A DNA stretch of 40,746 nt from Pseudomonas sp. 7P_10.2_Bac1 (GTDB taxonomy: Bacteria > Pseudomonadota > Gammaproteobacteria > Pseudomonadales > Pseudomonadaceae): contig NZ_JANLNV010000039.1 in NCBI RefSeq assembly GCF_025465935.1, forward strand, positions 1-40,746. Direction: 5' to 3'. Position 1 is the first letter of the stretch, and every line of letters begins with the position of its first letter. The notes below the pieces were generated by a model that was not told where the DNA came from, ran no database searches, and saw only the letters and a list, made by a program, of their open reading frames with translations. Both the position numbers and the translations under genes were made by a program. This document shows, piece by piece, positions 7,504-15,616 of the stretch.

Positions 7504-8307
7504 TTAATCCCACTCAGGTGCCACGCTTTGTGGGTTGGTCAGGCGATGGCCGCGGTCCAGCTTGGCAATCTGTGCCATGTCTTCAGCGGTCAGCTTGAGT
7601 GTTTGCGCCTTGAGGTTGCTTTCAAGGTTCGCACGCTTGGTTGAGGACGGGATTACTGAATAACCCAGCTGCATGGCCCACGCCAGTGTCACTTGTGCCG
7701 GGGTAGCGTTATGACGTTTCGCGATGTCGACAATCACCGGGTCTTTCAGTACTTCACCGTAGGCCAAGGTCATATATGACGTGATATGAATGCCGTGGCT
7801 CTGTGCGAACTCGACTACTTTACGGTTCTGCAAGTACGGATGCACTTCGATCTGGTTAGTGGCGATATTGTCGGCGCCTACGGCGCTGATAGCCTCTTCC
7901 ATCAGGGCGATGGTGAAGTTGGAAACGCCAATTTCCTTGGTCAGACCGCGTTTCTTGGCTTCGAGCAACTCGCCCAGGAATTCGGCGACTGGCACTTCAT
8001 GCTGCGGTGAAGGCCAGTGAATCAGGGTCAGGTCCAGATGGTCGGTGCGCAGCTTTTTCAGGCTCTGCTCAAGGCTTGGGATCAGCTTGTCTTTGGCAAA
8101 GTTGCTGACCCAGATTTTGCTGGTGATATACAGCTCTTTGCGTGCAACGCCGCTTTCGGCGATGGCCTGGCCGACGTCGGCTTCGTTCTCATAGATTTGC
8201 GCGGTGTCGATGGCCCGATAACCCAGTTCAAGAGCGGTCTTGACCGAATCAATAACGACTTGGCCCTTGAGGCGGAAGGTGCCGAGACCGAATGCAGGGA
8301 CTGTCAT
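7504..8307 (-). CDS. dkgB: Aldo/keto reductase, 2,5-diketo-D-gluconate reductase B type
   Basis: 267 residues, the length of E. coli DkgB. The AKR fold is read from [10 protein letters not shown], then the catalytic tetrad Asp34 and Tyr39 ([11 protein letters not shown]), Lys64 (ITSKIW) and His97 (TLIHWP). The substrate and NADPH loops [15 protein letters not shown] and [13 protein letters not shown] follow. The enzyme reduces 2,5-diketo-D-gluconate or methylglyoxal and similar carbonyls with NADPH in the cytosol. Start ATG 8307 has AGGAG 7 bases upstream. It is divergent from pvdP and separated from zapE by the REPIN; there is no sign that it belongs to the pyoverdine pathway. Confidence 0.88.
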   Translation of the reverse strand: MTVPAFGLGTFRLKGQVVIDSVKTALELGYRAIDTAQIYENEADVGQAIAESGVARKELYITSKIWVSNFAKDKLIPSLEQSLKKLRTDHLDLTLIHWPSPQHEVPVAEFLGELLEAKKRGLTKEIGVSNFTIALMEEAISAVGADNIATNQIEVHPYLQNRKVVEFAQSHGIHITSYMTLAYGEVLKDPVIVDIAKRHNATPAQVTLAWAMQLGYSVIPSSTKRANLESNLKAQTLKLTAEDMAQIAKLDRGHRLTNPQSVAPEWD

Positions 8308-8430
8308 GGATAACTCCTTGGTGGTCGTAAGAAGGGGGATGAGTATCTACGGCTTGAGCGCTGGGAAAAACCATAGCCCACGCAAAGCAATCTTGACCGC
8401 AAGTCATGAATGAACGATCCCTTGCCCGGT

Positions 8431-8454
8431 TAAATTTCATGGTTGAGCAAACGT
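8431..8454 (+). promoter_or_regulatory. PvdS iron-starvation box before pvdP
   Basis: TAAAT (8431-8435), a 16-base spacer and CGT (8452-8454) match the PvdS consensus exactly. It lies 45 bases before ATG 8500. This also argues against the in-frame TTG at 8443, which falls inside the box. Confidence 0.82.
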
Positions 8455-8499
8455 TCTAGCTTGGATAACGCCTGCATTCGGGCTTGGACAGGTAGTGCA

Positions 8500-10119
8500 A
8501 TGACGATTTCTCGACGATGGTTTATCGCTGGCTTGGCGGTCACCGGTGCAGCGGTGCCTGCGGCGTATTTAGGGCATCGTGAGCTGACCCGCGTGGATGA
8601 GTCGATTACCCCCGGTGAAGCGACTGTCGATCTGGCGGACACCGGTGGCCAGCAGATCGCTGATCAATTGCGTGGCCTGTGGACGATCCATTTCAGCGGT
8701 CGCGACGCCGGGTTGGACGGCTTGCCGACGGAGACGCTTGAAGTGTGGCTGGACATTGCGCCGCGTGGGCGCGGGGTGCGAGGGTATCTGGACACGGCGC
8801 AGGTGCTGCATAGCCAGCAAACACCGCGCTATCGCATTTTGGGTGATCTGGTCGAGCCCGACAGCCGGCAGATGTTCTGGCGTCTGACACGAAGCGACGC
8901 GGCCCACGGCCAGCCGATGTACGAATTCAGTTTCAGCCTCGATGAGGTCTGGGGCATGTATGGCAATGCGGGCAGCGGCACCCTCAGTGGCCGAGTGCAA
9001 CGCCTGGACAGGCCGCTTGCGTTGCCCGAGCAAGACAACCGCTTTGTGGCACTCAAGCGCACGTTCCCCGAGGCTCGTGAGCGCATCGCTCTGAACCCCA
9101 CGCTGATGCAATGGCTGGTGTCACCCCAACATCGTTTGTTCCATCAACTGTGGCATGCCTCACGTGACACCTGGCATGAGCTGCCCGAGGACAAACGCAA
9201 TGCGCTGCGCGGGCTCGGCTGGCAACCCGGTCAACGCGACAAGGAGCGTGATGCCCGAGGCCCGCGTAAAGATCGCAACGGCTCAGGCGTCGATTTTTTT
9301 TATATGCACCGGCACATGCTGATGACGGCACGCTCGATGCAAGACTTGCCTTCGTGGCCCTCGTTCCCGATGCCACAGCCAGAGCTTGAGCGCGACCGTG
9401 CCGGTTTTGCCCGTTATTTCGACAACCATGATGGCAGCGCCTTGCCACCGACCTGGCTGGCTGAAGGCGATGAGGCCTACACACAATGGCTGAGTGACAT
9501 CAAACAGCCCGAGACCTATTACAGCAATTTCGAGGTCTGGGAGTCGCGCTACCGTGACCCGCGCTACTTGTCGACATTGACCTTGGGCCAATTCGGTTCG
9601 GAGGTTGAGCTGGGCTTGCATGACTGGCTGCACATGCGTTGGGCGTCTGTTGCACGAGATCCGTCCAATGGCGCGCCAGTGCCCTTGGCGCGAGACCCGG
9701 CTGACTTTGCCGGACGCTGGTACGTGGCCGAAAACGATTTTTTGGGCGATCCGTTTTCTTCTCACGTCAACCCGGTGTTCTGGCGGTTTCATGGCTGGAT
9801 CGATGATCGTCTAGAAGACTGGTTCCGCGCCCATGAACGTTTTCATCCTGGCGAACTGACCCGCATGGATGTCAACGGGGTGCCGTGGTTTGCGCCGGGG
9901 CGCTGGGTCGAAGTGGATGACCCGTGGCTAGGGCCGGACACCCACGGTTGCAGCACTACACCGGGGCTTAGTGTGGGCAAAAGCGTAGAGATGGACCCGG
10001 AAATCATGAAGCTGGCGCTGCGCATTACCTTTGGCGACGACAAGAAGATCGGTAACTTGCTGCGCCGGGTGCCACGCCGCCCGTGGTATGCGCGGCATCT
10101 GGCGGTTAAACCTGTGTGA
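8500..10119 (+). CDS. pvdP: Pyoverdine maturation tyrosinase PvdP
   Basis: Copper enzyme that completes the pyoverdine chromophore from ferribactin/dihydropyoverdine in the periplasm. Start is ATG 8500, giving 539 residues. The N-terminus MTISRRWFIAGLAVTGAA is a twin-arginine signal. A beta-barrel domain covers about residues 50-190, then the tyrosinase domain. Candidate type-3 copper ligands include His211, His215 and His219 (HRLFHQLWHASRDTW), His270/His272 (YMHRHM), His374 and His378 (HDWLHMRW) and His431 (WRFHGWID). It has a perfect PvdS box, and ends at a hairpin shared with the convergent opmQ. In P. aeruginosa it neighbours pvdM-pvdN-pvdO; those are absent here. Confidence 0.92.
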   Translation: MTISRRWFIAGLAVTGAAVPAAYLGHRELTRVDESITPGEATVDLADTGGQQIADQLRGLWTIHFSGRDAGLDGLPTETLEVWLDIAPRGRGVRGYLDTAQVLHSQQTPRYRILGDLVEPDSRQMFWRLTRSDAAHGQPMYEFSFSLDEVWGMYGNAGSGTLSGRVQRLDRPLALPEQDNRFVALKRTFPEARERIALNPTLMQWLVSPQHRLFHQLWHASRDTWHELPEDKRNALRGLGWQPGQRDKERDARGPRKDRNGSGVDFFYMHRHMLMTARSMQDLPSWPSFPMPQPELERDRAGFARYFDNHDGSALPPTWLAEGDEAYTQWLSDIKQPETYYSNFEVWESRYRDPRYLSTLTLGQFGSEVELGLHDWLHMRWASVARDPSNGAPVPLARDPADFAGRWYVAENDFLGDPFSSHVNPVFWRFHGWIDDRLEDWFRAHERFHPGELTRMDVNGVPWFAPGRWVEVDDPWLGPDTHGCSTTPGLSVGKSVEMDPEIMKLALRITFGDDKKIGNLLRRVPRRPWYARHLAVKPV

Positions 10120-10138
10120 GACTCGAGGGGTAGGTCAT

Positions 10139-10168
10139 AAGATCGCGGGCGGGCTTGCGATCTTTATT
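10139..10168. terminator. Bidirectional terminator between pvdP and opmQ
   Basis: An 8-bp stem AAGATCGC / GCGATCTT with a 10-base loop is followed by TATTG on the plus strand and preceded by A-rich sequence. It overlaps the opmQ stop codon, so it serves pvdP most clearly. Confidence 0.7.
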
Positions 10169-11558
10169 GCACCTGCCAGCCTCCACCCAAGGCTTTGTAC
10201 AAGGCAATACTGGCCTGTAAGCGGGCCATACGCAGTTGTACGTGCAGGTCTTGCGCCTCAAATAGCGTGCGCTGGGTTTCCAGTACCGTCAGCAAGACTT
10301 CGGCACCAGCCTTGTAGCGGCTTTGAGCAATGTCGAAGGCGTGCTGCGCCTGCTGGAGTTCTTCGTCTTGCCATTGCCGTTGCCGGTCCAGGCCGCTGGC
10401 GCTGTTGAGAGCTTTTTCAACGTCGGCAAACGCATTGATGATGCTTGCGTGATAGGTCTGCAACAGCTCGTCCTGGCGCGCCACGGCTTTGTCGCGTTCT
10501 GCACGGAGGCGGCCATTGTTGAAGATCGGTGCCGCCAGACCTGCCGTCAGGCTGTAGAAGGGGCTACGCAGCATATCGCCGAAGCGATCCGCTCCTGAGC
10601 CTAATGTCGCGCTAAAGGTCAGGCTAGGCAGCATGGCCGCACGGGCGACGCTGATATCGGCTGAAGCCGTCGCCAGCTTGGCCTCGGCGCTGGCAATGTC
10701 GGGGCGCCGGCTCAGCAGTTCGCTGGGCAGCCCGCTGCCGATGTCGGGCCACTGCAGTTGGGCGAATGCCGTATCGCCCAGCATGAGCGCTTGAACGGGT
10801 ACACCCAGCAAGGCGGCGAGGGTGATACGGGCTTCCCGTGCCTGTTGCTCTATGAGCGGCAGTTGCCGTTGTTGGGCTGCGACCAGACTTTTTTGCTGGG
10901 CCAGTTCCAACGCTGTGGCGGAGCCTGCGTCATAGCGGGTTTGCACCACGTACAGCACACTTTGGGCGTTCGTCAGATTGAGCCGCGCAATGTGCAATTG
11001 CTCGTCAAAGGCCAGGGTTTGCACGTAACTGCTGGCGACGCCGCTGAGCAGCGTCAGCTCGACAGTGGCCTGGTCAAACTCACTGGCGTCCAGTGTGTGC
11101 AGCGCGCTGTCGCGGGCAGCCGCTTTGCCGCCCCAAAAGTCCACCTCATAGCTGGCGGTCAGATTGGCGTCGAAATAATCCACCGCCTTACGGTCGTCGG
11201 TGGCGTCCAGCTGGCTATAACCCTTGCCCCGCAGCAGCTTTTCACGATTGGCGCTGCTGCCTAATTTGATGTCGGGCAAGAGCGGGGCACCGGCGATGAC
11301 CGCCGTAGCGCGGGCCTGCTGGACACGGGCCATCGCTGCCGCCAGGTCGTAGCTGCCGACTCGCGCCTGGGCAATCAGTCGCTCCAGTGGCGGGCTGCCA
11401 AAATGGCTCCACCAGGCCGGGCTGCTCAGTGGGTTGGCCAGAGTGTGCGGGGATTGCCAGGACGCAGGTGGCTGTACCGGTTTTTCGTCATGGGGTGGGG
11501 TTTGGCTGCACGCACCCAGCAGCAGGCACGCGGTCAACAGGCTCAAAGACGGCTTCAT
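10164..11558 (-). CDS. opmQ: Outer-membrane efflux lipoprotein OpmQ
   Basis: TolC/OprM-family channel of the PvdRT-OpmQ pump, which secretes and recycles pyoverdine. I place the start at ATG 11558 (MKPSLSLLTACLLLGAC), because it yields a lipoprotein signal with lipobox LLGAC and lies 7 bases after the pvdT stop; an in-frame ATG at 11597 would overlap pvdT and bury the signal. The product has 464 residues with two OEP repeats: WWSHFGSPPLERLIAQA, then ASYEVDFWGGKAAARDS, then SRRPDIASAEAKLATASADISVARAAMLPSL and APIFNNGRLRAERD. It is the last gene of pvdR-pvdT-opmQ. Confidence 0.9.
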   Translation of the reverse strand: MKPSLSLLTACLLLGACSQTPPHDEKPVQPPASWQSPHTLANPLSSPAWWSHFGSPPLERLIAQARVGSYDLAAAMARVQQARATAVIAGAPLLPDIKLGSSANREKLLRGKGYSQLDATDDRKAVDYFDANLTASYEVDFWGGKAAARDSALHTLDASEFDQATVELTLLSGVASSYVQTLAFDEQLHIARLNLTNAQSVLYVVQTRYDAGSATALELAQQKSLVAAQQRQLPLIEQQAREARITLAALLGVPVQALMLGDTAFAQLQWPDIGSGLPSELLSRRPDIASAEAKLATASADISVARAAMLPSLTFSATLGSGADRFGDMLRSPFYSLTAGLAAPIFNNGRLRAERDKAVARQDELLQTYHASIINAFADVEKALNSASGLDRQRQWQDEELQQAQHAFDIAQSRYKAGAEVLLTVLETQRTLFEAQDLHVQLRMARLQASIALYKALGGGWQVQ

Positions 11559-11565
11559 CAATAGA

Positions 11566-13536
11566 TCATTCACTGGTAAGGGCCGTGACCGGGTCAAGCC
11601 GGGCAGCTTTGCGGGCAGGCATAAAGCCGAAAATAACGCCGGTCACCAGCGCGCAGGCAAACGCACCGAAGACCGCAACCATCGAAAATGCCACGGCCAC
11701 ATCACACAGCAGCAAGATCCCGCCGATGACAAAGGCCAGGGTGATGCCCGCCAGGCCGCCGACCACCGACAGCATCAGCGCTTCGGTCAGGAACTGACGC
11801 AAGATATCCCGCTGGCGGGCGCCGGTTGCCATGCGAATGCCGATTTCGCGGGTACGCTCGCGTACCGTCATGAGCATGATGTTCATCACTCCGATCCCGC
11901 CCACCAACAACGAAATGGCGGCAATTGAGCCCAGCATCAACGAGAGCGTGTTACGGGTCTTGGCTTCGGCCTGGATCATGGCGGCGTTGTTGGTGATCTC
12001 GAAATCACGCTTGCCCTGATGGAGCTTGAGCATCAGTTGCTCGATGGCTTTTTCGGTCTGTTTGACCTTGCTCGCATCGGCGGCGGCGATGACCACGTAT
12101 TCCGGGTTGTGAGTGCCGAACAAACGCACACTGGCCGCGGAGTAGGGCACCACGATGCGCGTGTCACTGTCCGAGTCCCCGGAACTGGCGCCTTTTTCGG
12201 CCAGAATCCCGACCACGCGGAACGGCACGTTCTCCAGCAGGATGTATTGCCCGATGGGGTTGGGGACATCCTTGAGAACTTTGTCGCGGACCTTTTTCCC
12301 GATCACCGCCACGGCAGCGGCGGCGTCTTCATCGGCCTGGGTGAAAAAGCTGCCCTGGACCACCGGCCAGTTGAAAATCGCCGGGAAGTCGATGCCGTTA
12401 CCGCCGGTGTACATCGTGTGGTCGACGTTGCCATAGCGCACGCCGATGTCGGCGCCATTGATCGGCATGATCATCTTCACTTGCGGCAAGGTCGACAGGG
12501 CGGCGACGTCATTAAGGGTGACAATCCCCAGAGGTGCCCGTGGCCGGGGTGACATGCCGCTGAGGTAAATGATGTTGGAGCCAAATGCGCCCATTTCGGC
12601 CATGACCTGGCGTTTGCTGCCTTCGCCGACAGCCAGCATCACCACCACCGAGGCCACGCCGATGACGATCCCGAGTAGAGTCAGCGCGGTTCGGAAACGG
12701 TTGATCCACATCACTCGCCAGGCAGCGTGCAGGGCGTCGATCAGTTCACCGCGCCAGGCACCGCGGGCCTCGCTGCCTTCGTTGAGCCGCTGACGCAGGT
12801 CAATGGCTTGCAAGGCTTTGGGGTTGTCAGCGGGCGCTGGGGCGGCGCCATTGGCGCTGTCGCTGATGATCTCGCCGTCGCGCACTTCAATGATTCGGTT
12901 GGCCCGTGCCGCCACTTCGCGGTCGTGGGTGATCAGGATCACCACATGGCCCAGGCTGGCCAGTTCATCAAGCAGTGCCATGACTTCGGCACCGCTGTGG
13001 CTGTCGAGTGCGCCGGTGGGTTCGTCGGCGAGGATGATGTGCCCACCGTTCATCAGGGCGCGGGCGATTGACACGCGTTGTTGCTGTCCGCCTGACAGTT
13101 GGTGCGGGCGATTGCCGGTGCGTGTTCCCAGCCCCAGGCGGTCGAGCAGGGCAGCGGCGCGGGCATGACGCTCGGCAGCCGGTGTGCCCGCGTAAATGGC
13201 CGGCATTTCGACGTTCTCCTGGGCCGAGGCCGAGGGGATCAAGTGGTAGCCCTGAAACACAAAGCCAAAAGCTTCGCGGCGCAGCCAGGCCAGTTCGTCG
13301 GAGCCCAGATGGGCGACGTCTTCACCGGCAAACAGGTAGCGCCCCGAGGTTGGCCGGTCGAGGCAGCCGAGGATGTTCATCAGTGTCGACTTGCCCGAGC
13401 CCGAGGCCCCGACGATGGCGACGAATTCACCGGCGTGGATCGACAGGCTGACGCCCTTGAGCACATGGACTTCAGGTGTGTCGATACCGCCGTAGACCTT
13501 GCGGATGTCCTGCAGGTCGATCAAGGGAATGGGCAT
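11566..13536 (-). CDS. pvdT: MacB-type ABC exporter PvdT
   Basis: Inner-membrane ABC transporter of the MacB type, partner of PvdR and OpmQ. The 656 residues comprise an ATPase domain (1 to about 235: Walker [10 protein letters not shown] at 43-51, signature LSGGQQQR, Walker [13 protein letters not shown], switch ITHD) followed by one transmembrane helix near 275. A large periplasmic domain comes next and three C-terminal FtsX helices ([23 protein letters not shown], and two after [10 protein letters not shown]). The ATG directly follows the pvdR stop (TGAATG), so translation is probably coupled. It is read from the PvdS box before pvdR. Macrolide export by MacB itself is the alternative, but context favours PvdT. 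Confidence 0.92.
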   Translation of the reverse strand: MPIPLIDLQDIRKVYGGIDTPEVHVLKGVSLSIHAGEFVAIVGASGSGKSTLMNILGCLDRPTSGRYLFAGEDVAHLGSDELAWLRREAFGFVFQGYHLIPSASAQENVEMPAIYAGTPAAERHARAAALLDRLGLGTRTGNRPHQLSGGQQQRVSIARALMNGGHIILADEPTGALDSHSGAEVMALLDELASLGHVVILITHDREVAARANRIIEVRDGEIISDSANGAAPAPADNPKALQAIDLRQRLNEGSEARGAWRGELIDALHAAWRVMWINRFRTALTLLGIVIGVASVVVMLAVGEGSKRQVMAEMGAFGSNIIYLSGMSPRPRAPLGIVTLNDVAALSTLPQVKMIMPINGADIGVRYGNVDHTMYTGGNGIDFPAIFNWPVVQGSFFTQADEDAAAAVAVIGKKVRDKVLKDVPNPIGQYILLENVPFRVVGILAEKGASSGDSDSDTRIVVPYSAASVRLFGTHNPEYVVIAAADASKVKQTEKAIEQLMLKLHQGKRDFEITNNAAMIQAEAKTRNTLSLMLGSIAAISLLVGGIGVMNIMLMTVRERTREIGIRMATGARQRDILRQFLTEALMLSVVGGLAGITLAFVIGGILLLCDVAVAFSMVAVFGAFACALVTGVIFGFMPARKAARLDPVTALTSE

Positions 13537-14709
13537 TCAGCCTCCGTTGCCGGTGGCCGGGCCGATCAGTAGGTGATCGCCCTCGTTCAACCCTTCGAGC
13601 ACTTGCACGCGCAGGCGGTCGCTGATGCCGGTGCGGATGTCGCGCTGTTCGATCTTGCCGTTCGGGGTCACCACATGGGCGGTTTGCCGCTGGCTGTCGG
13701 TACTGCCCTGCAGCGCCACGATCGGTGCCAGCAAGACGTCCTGGGCGTGATCGGCAACGAAAAAGACCTGGGTGGTCATTTCCGGCATCAGCGTCTGATC
13801 GGTGTTATCGACATCCAGCAGCACGGTGTACAGCACCACCCGGGCACTGCCGCTTTTGCCGGAACTGGCCGGGCTGCCGCCGCCCTGGCTGGCCTCATTG
13901 AGAGGTTTGGGCGGGACCGGCAGAATCTGCCGCACGGTGCTGTTCCAGCGCCGATTACCGCCGCTCAAGGTCGTGAAGTACGCCTGCATCCCGGCGCTGA
14001 CGTGGCCGATATCCGCTTCGGAGACTTCGGCCCAGACGGTCATCGGCGACAGTTTGGCGATCCGCAGAATCAGCGGTGTTTGTTGTTGGGCGTTAAGGGT
14101 CTGACCTTCCCGCGCATCCAGGGCGACCACGGTGCCCGACATGGGCGCATAAATGCGCGTGTAACCCAGCTCGGCCTCATCGCTGCGCAGGCTGGCCTGG
14201 GCCTGACGGATCTGGGCCTGGAACATATCGATACGCGCCTGGGTGGTTTGCACTTGCGCCTGGGCGGATTGAATGTCTTCTTCGCGGGTGGCTCCACCTT
14301 TGGCCAGGTTTAGCTGGCGCTGGTACATCTGTTTGGCGAGCCGATGCAGGGCGCGCTGTTCCTGGAGCTGGGCCTGGAGGTTCTCGATGGCATAGCGGCT
14401 GGCGTCGAGCTTGGCCTTTTGCGTTGAAGGGTCAATTTCGACCAGCAGTTGGCCTTCTGTTACCTCGTCACCGACTTCAACGTGAATGGTTTTGATCTGG
14501 CCCGAGGCCTGAGCGCCCACATCGACATATTGCCGGGGTTGCAGGGTGCCGAGGGCTGTCACGCTGCTTTCTATGTCGCCACGGGTAACGATCACAGTGT
14601 CATAGGCTTCGCGGCCTGTTTTCAAAAATGGCCAGGCGAGTACCCCGACGATAAACAGTAAACACAAGGTAATAAAAAGCGCACGGCGGGTCTGTCGAGG
14701 GCGTTTCAT
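13537..14709 (-). CDS. pvdR: Periplasmic adaptor PvdR (MacA-type)
   Basis: Membrane-fusion protein linking PvdT to OpmQ. The 390 residues begin with an N-terminal anchor helix (about 10-29, ALFITLCLLFIVGVLAWPFL). A barrel/lipoyl half follows (YVDVGAQASGQIKTIHVEVGDEVTEGQLLVEID), then a long Gln/Ala-rich coiled-coil hairpin (about 95-180), the second lipoyl half (YAPMSGTVVALDAREGQTLNA) and the membrane-proximal domain. It is the first gene of the operon, with an exact PvdS box about 107 bases upstream of ATG 14709. Its end abuts pvdT. Confidence 0.92.
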   Translation of the reverse strand: MKRPRQTRRALFITLCLLFIVGVLAWPFLKTGREAYDTVIVTRGDIESSVTALGTLQPRQYVDVGAQASGQIKTIHVEVGDEVTEGQLLVEIDPSTQKAKLDASRYAIENLQAQLQEQRALHRLAKQMYQRQLNLAKGGATREEDIQSAQAQVQTTQARIDMFQAQIRQAQASLRSDEAELGYTRIYAPMSGTVVALDAREGQTLNAQQQTPLILRIAKLSPMTVWAEVSEADIGHVSAGMQAYFTTLSGGNRRWNSTVRQILPVPPKPLNEASQGGGSPASSGKSGSARVVLYTVLLDVDNTDQTLMPEMTTQVFFVADHAQDVLLAPIVALQGSTDSQRQTAHVVTPNGKIEQRDIRTGISDRLRVQVLEGLNEGDHLLIGPATGNGG

Positions 14710-14815
14710 TCAGGGTTCCGGCCAATGAGGATCGGCCCGTCTTCGTTGCACAGGGTACATACACCTGGAGCAAACGCTGTCACACACGCGACAGACACGG
14801 GGAGCTGTTGAGTAA

Positions 14816-14839
14816 ACGAAGGATTTAGTTAGGGATTTA
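14816..14839 (-). promoter_or_regulatory. PvdS iron-starvation box before pvdR
   Basis: On the minus strand TAAAT (14839-14835), a 16-base spacer and CGT (14818-14816) match the PvdS consensus exactly. A second TAAAT lies at 14827-14823 inside the spacer. It drives pvdR-pvdT-opmQ and is back-to-back with the fpvI promoter. Confidence 0.82.
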
Positions 14840-14894
14840 GGCGTTTATTTCTCGATATGTGACTGAATATTTCGGGCTTGAGAATGCAACGTGC

Positions 14895-14926
14895 TTTAAA
14901 TCTATATGAGAATTACTATAATTCGC
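14895..14926 (+). promoter_or_regulatory. fpvI promoter with overlapping Fur-box-like site
   Basis: TATAAT at 14917-14922 with a weak TTTAAA at 14895-14900 (16-base spacer) forms a sigma-70 promoter. The stretch GAGAATTACTATAATTC (14908-14924) resembles a degenerate Fur box (GATAAT-type hexamers) and overlaps the -10. Fur repression of fpvI when iron is plentiful fits the known behaviour of this sigma gene. Confidence 0.55.
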
Positions 14927-15016
14927 GCCGTAAAAAGTGCCATCATCATGCCGCTAACTCATTCGGTCTGTTTCTGCGCTCATGGAATGTTGCCGCTGTT
15001 GTTGCGGCCGGGAGTC

Positions 15017-15499
15017 ATGTTGGAAAACTACTATCGCGAACTGGTGGGTTTTTTGAGTGCCAGGCTGGGTAATGCCCAGGCGGCCGAAGATGTGGCGCAT
15101 GACGCTTATGTACGAGTACTGGAGCGCACCAGTGATGAGCCGATTGAACAGCCACGGGCTTTTTTGTATCGCACAGCGCTCAATCTAGTGATCGACGGCC
15201 ACCGGCGCACAGCCTTGCGCAAGTCTGAGCCGCTGGAGGTGCTGGACAACGAAGAGCGCTTTTTCAGCCCCTCGCCGCAATGGGAGATGGATCAAAACCA
15301 GCGCCTGCAACTGATCCAGCAGGCACTCTCAGAGTTGCCGACGGCGTGTCGTGACTGCTTCTTGTTGCGCAAGCTTGAAGGTTTGTCCCACGTTGAAATT
15401 GCCGAACGCCTTGGGGTGTCGCGCAGTGTGGTCGAAAAGCACATCGTCAATGCCATGAAACACTGCCGGATTCGAATCCGGCAGTGGGGCCTGTCTTAA
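15017..15499 (+). CDS. fpvI: ECF (iron-starvation) sigma factor FpvI
   Basis: FecI-group sigma factor. In P. aeruginosa FpvI drives the ferri-pyoverdine receptor gene fpvA and is held by FpvR. From ATG 15017 (MLENYYRELVGFLSARLGN) it has 160 residues, the usual length. Region 2 spans QAAEDVAHDAYVRVLE...PRAFLYRTALNLVIDGHRR; region 4 spans LSELPTACRDCFLLRKLEGLSHVEIAERLGVSRSVVEKHIVNAM. The frame is open further upstream; ATG 14948 is a possible start, but ATG 14906 lies upstream of the predicted transcription start. GGAG is only 2 bases from ATG 15017, so the start is not certain. Its stop overlaps the PvdS box of pvdA. Confidence 0.9.
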   Translation: MLENYYRELVGFLSARLGNAQAAEDVAHDAYVRVLERTSDEPIEQPRAFLYRTALNLVIDGHRRTALRKSEPLEVLDNEERFFSPSPQWEMDQNQRLQLIQQALSELPTACRDCFLLRKLEGLSHVEIAERLGVSRSVVEKHIVNAMKHCRIRIRQWGLS

Positions 15500-15519
15500 A
15501 TTTTTTTCCGTGTCCTCGT
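15497..15519 (+). promoter_or_regulatory. PvdS iron-starvation box before pvdA
   Basis: TAAAT (15497-15501), a 15-base T-rich spacer and CGT (15517-15519) fit the PvdS box, one base shorter than the others. Its first base is also the first base of the fpvI stop codon, and it lies 98 bases before the pvdA start. Confidence 0.72.
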
Positions 15520-15616
15520 CCCTACTCAACAGACGACCTGCTGATTGGCCAACGATCAGTCGGGTCACGGGCTTTTTAATCCCTCGCTAAGAGGGGGAAT
15601 CCAGAGGACACTGGAA

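Noticed and set aside
8443..8499. Upstream TTG start for pvdP
   Set aside because: It falls inside the PvdS box, upstream of transcription, and would bury the twin-arginine signal.
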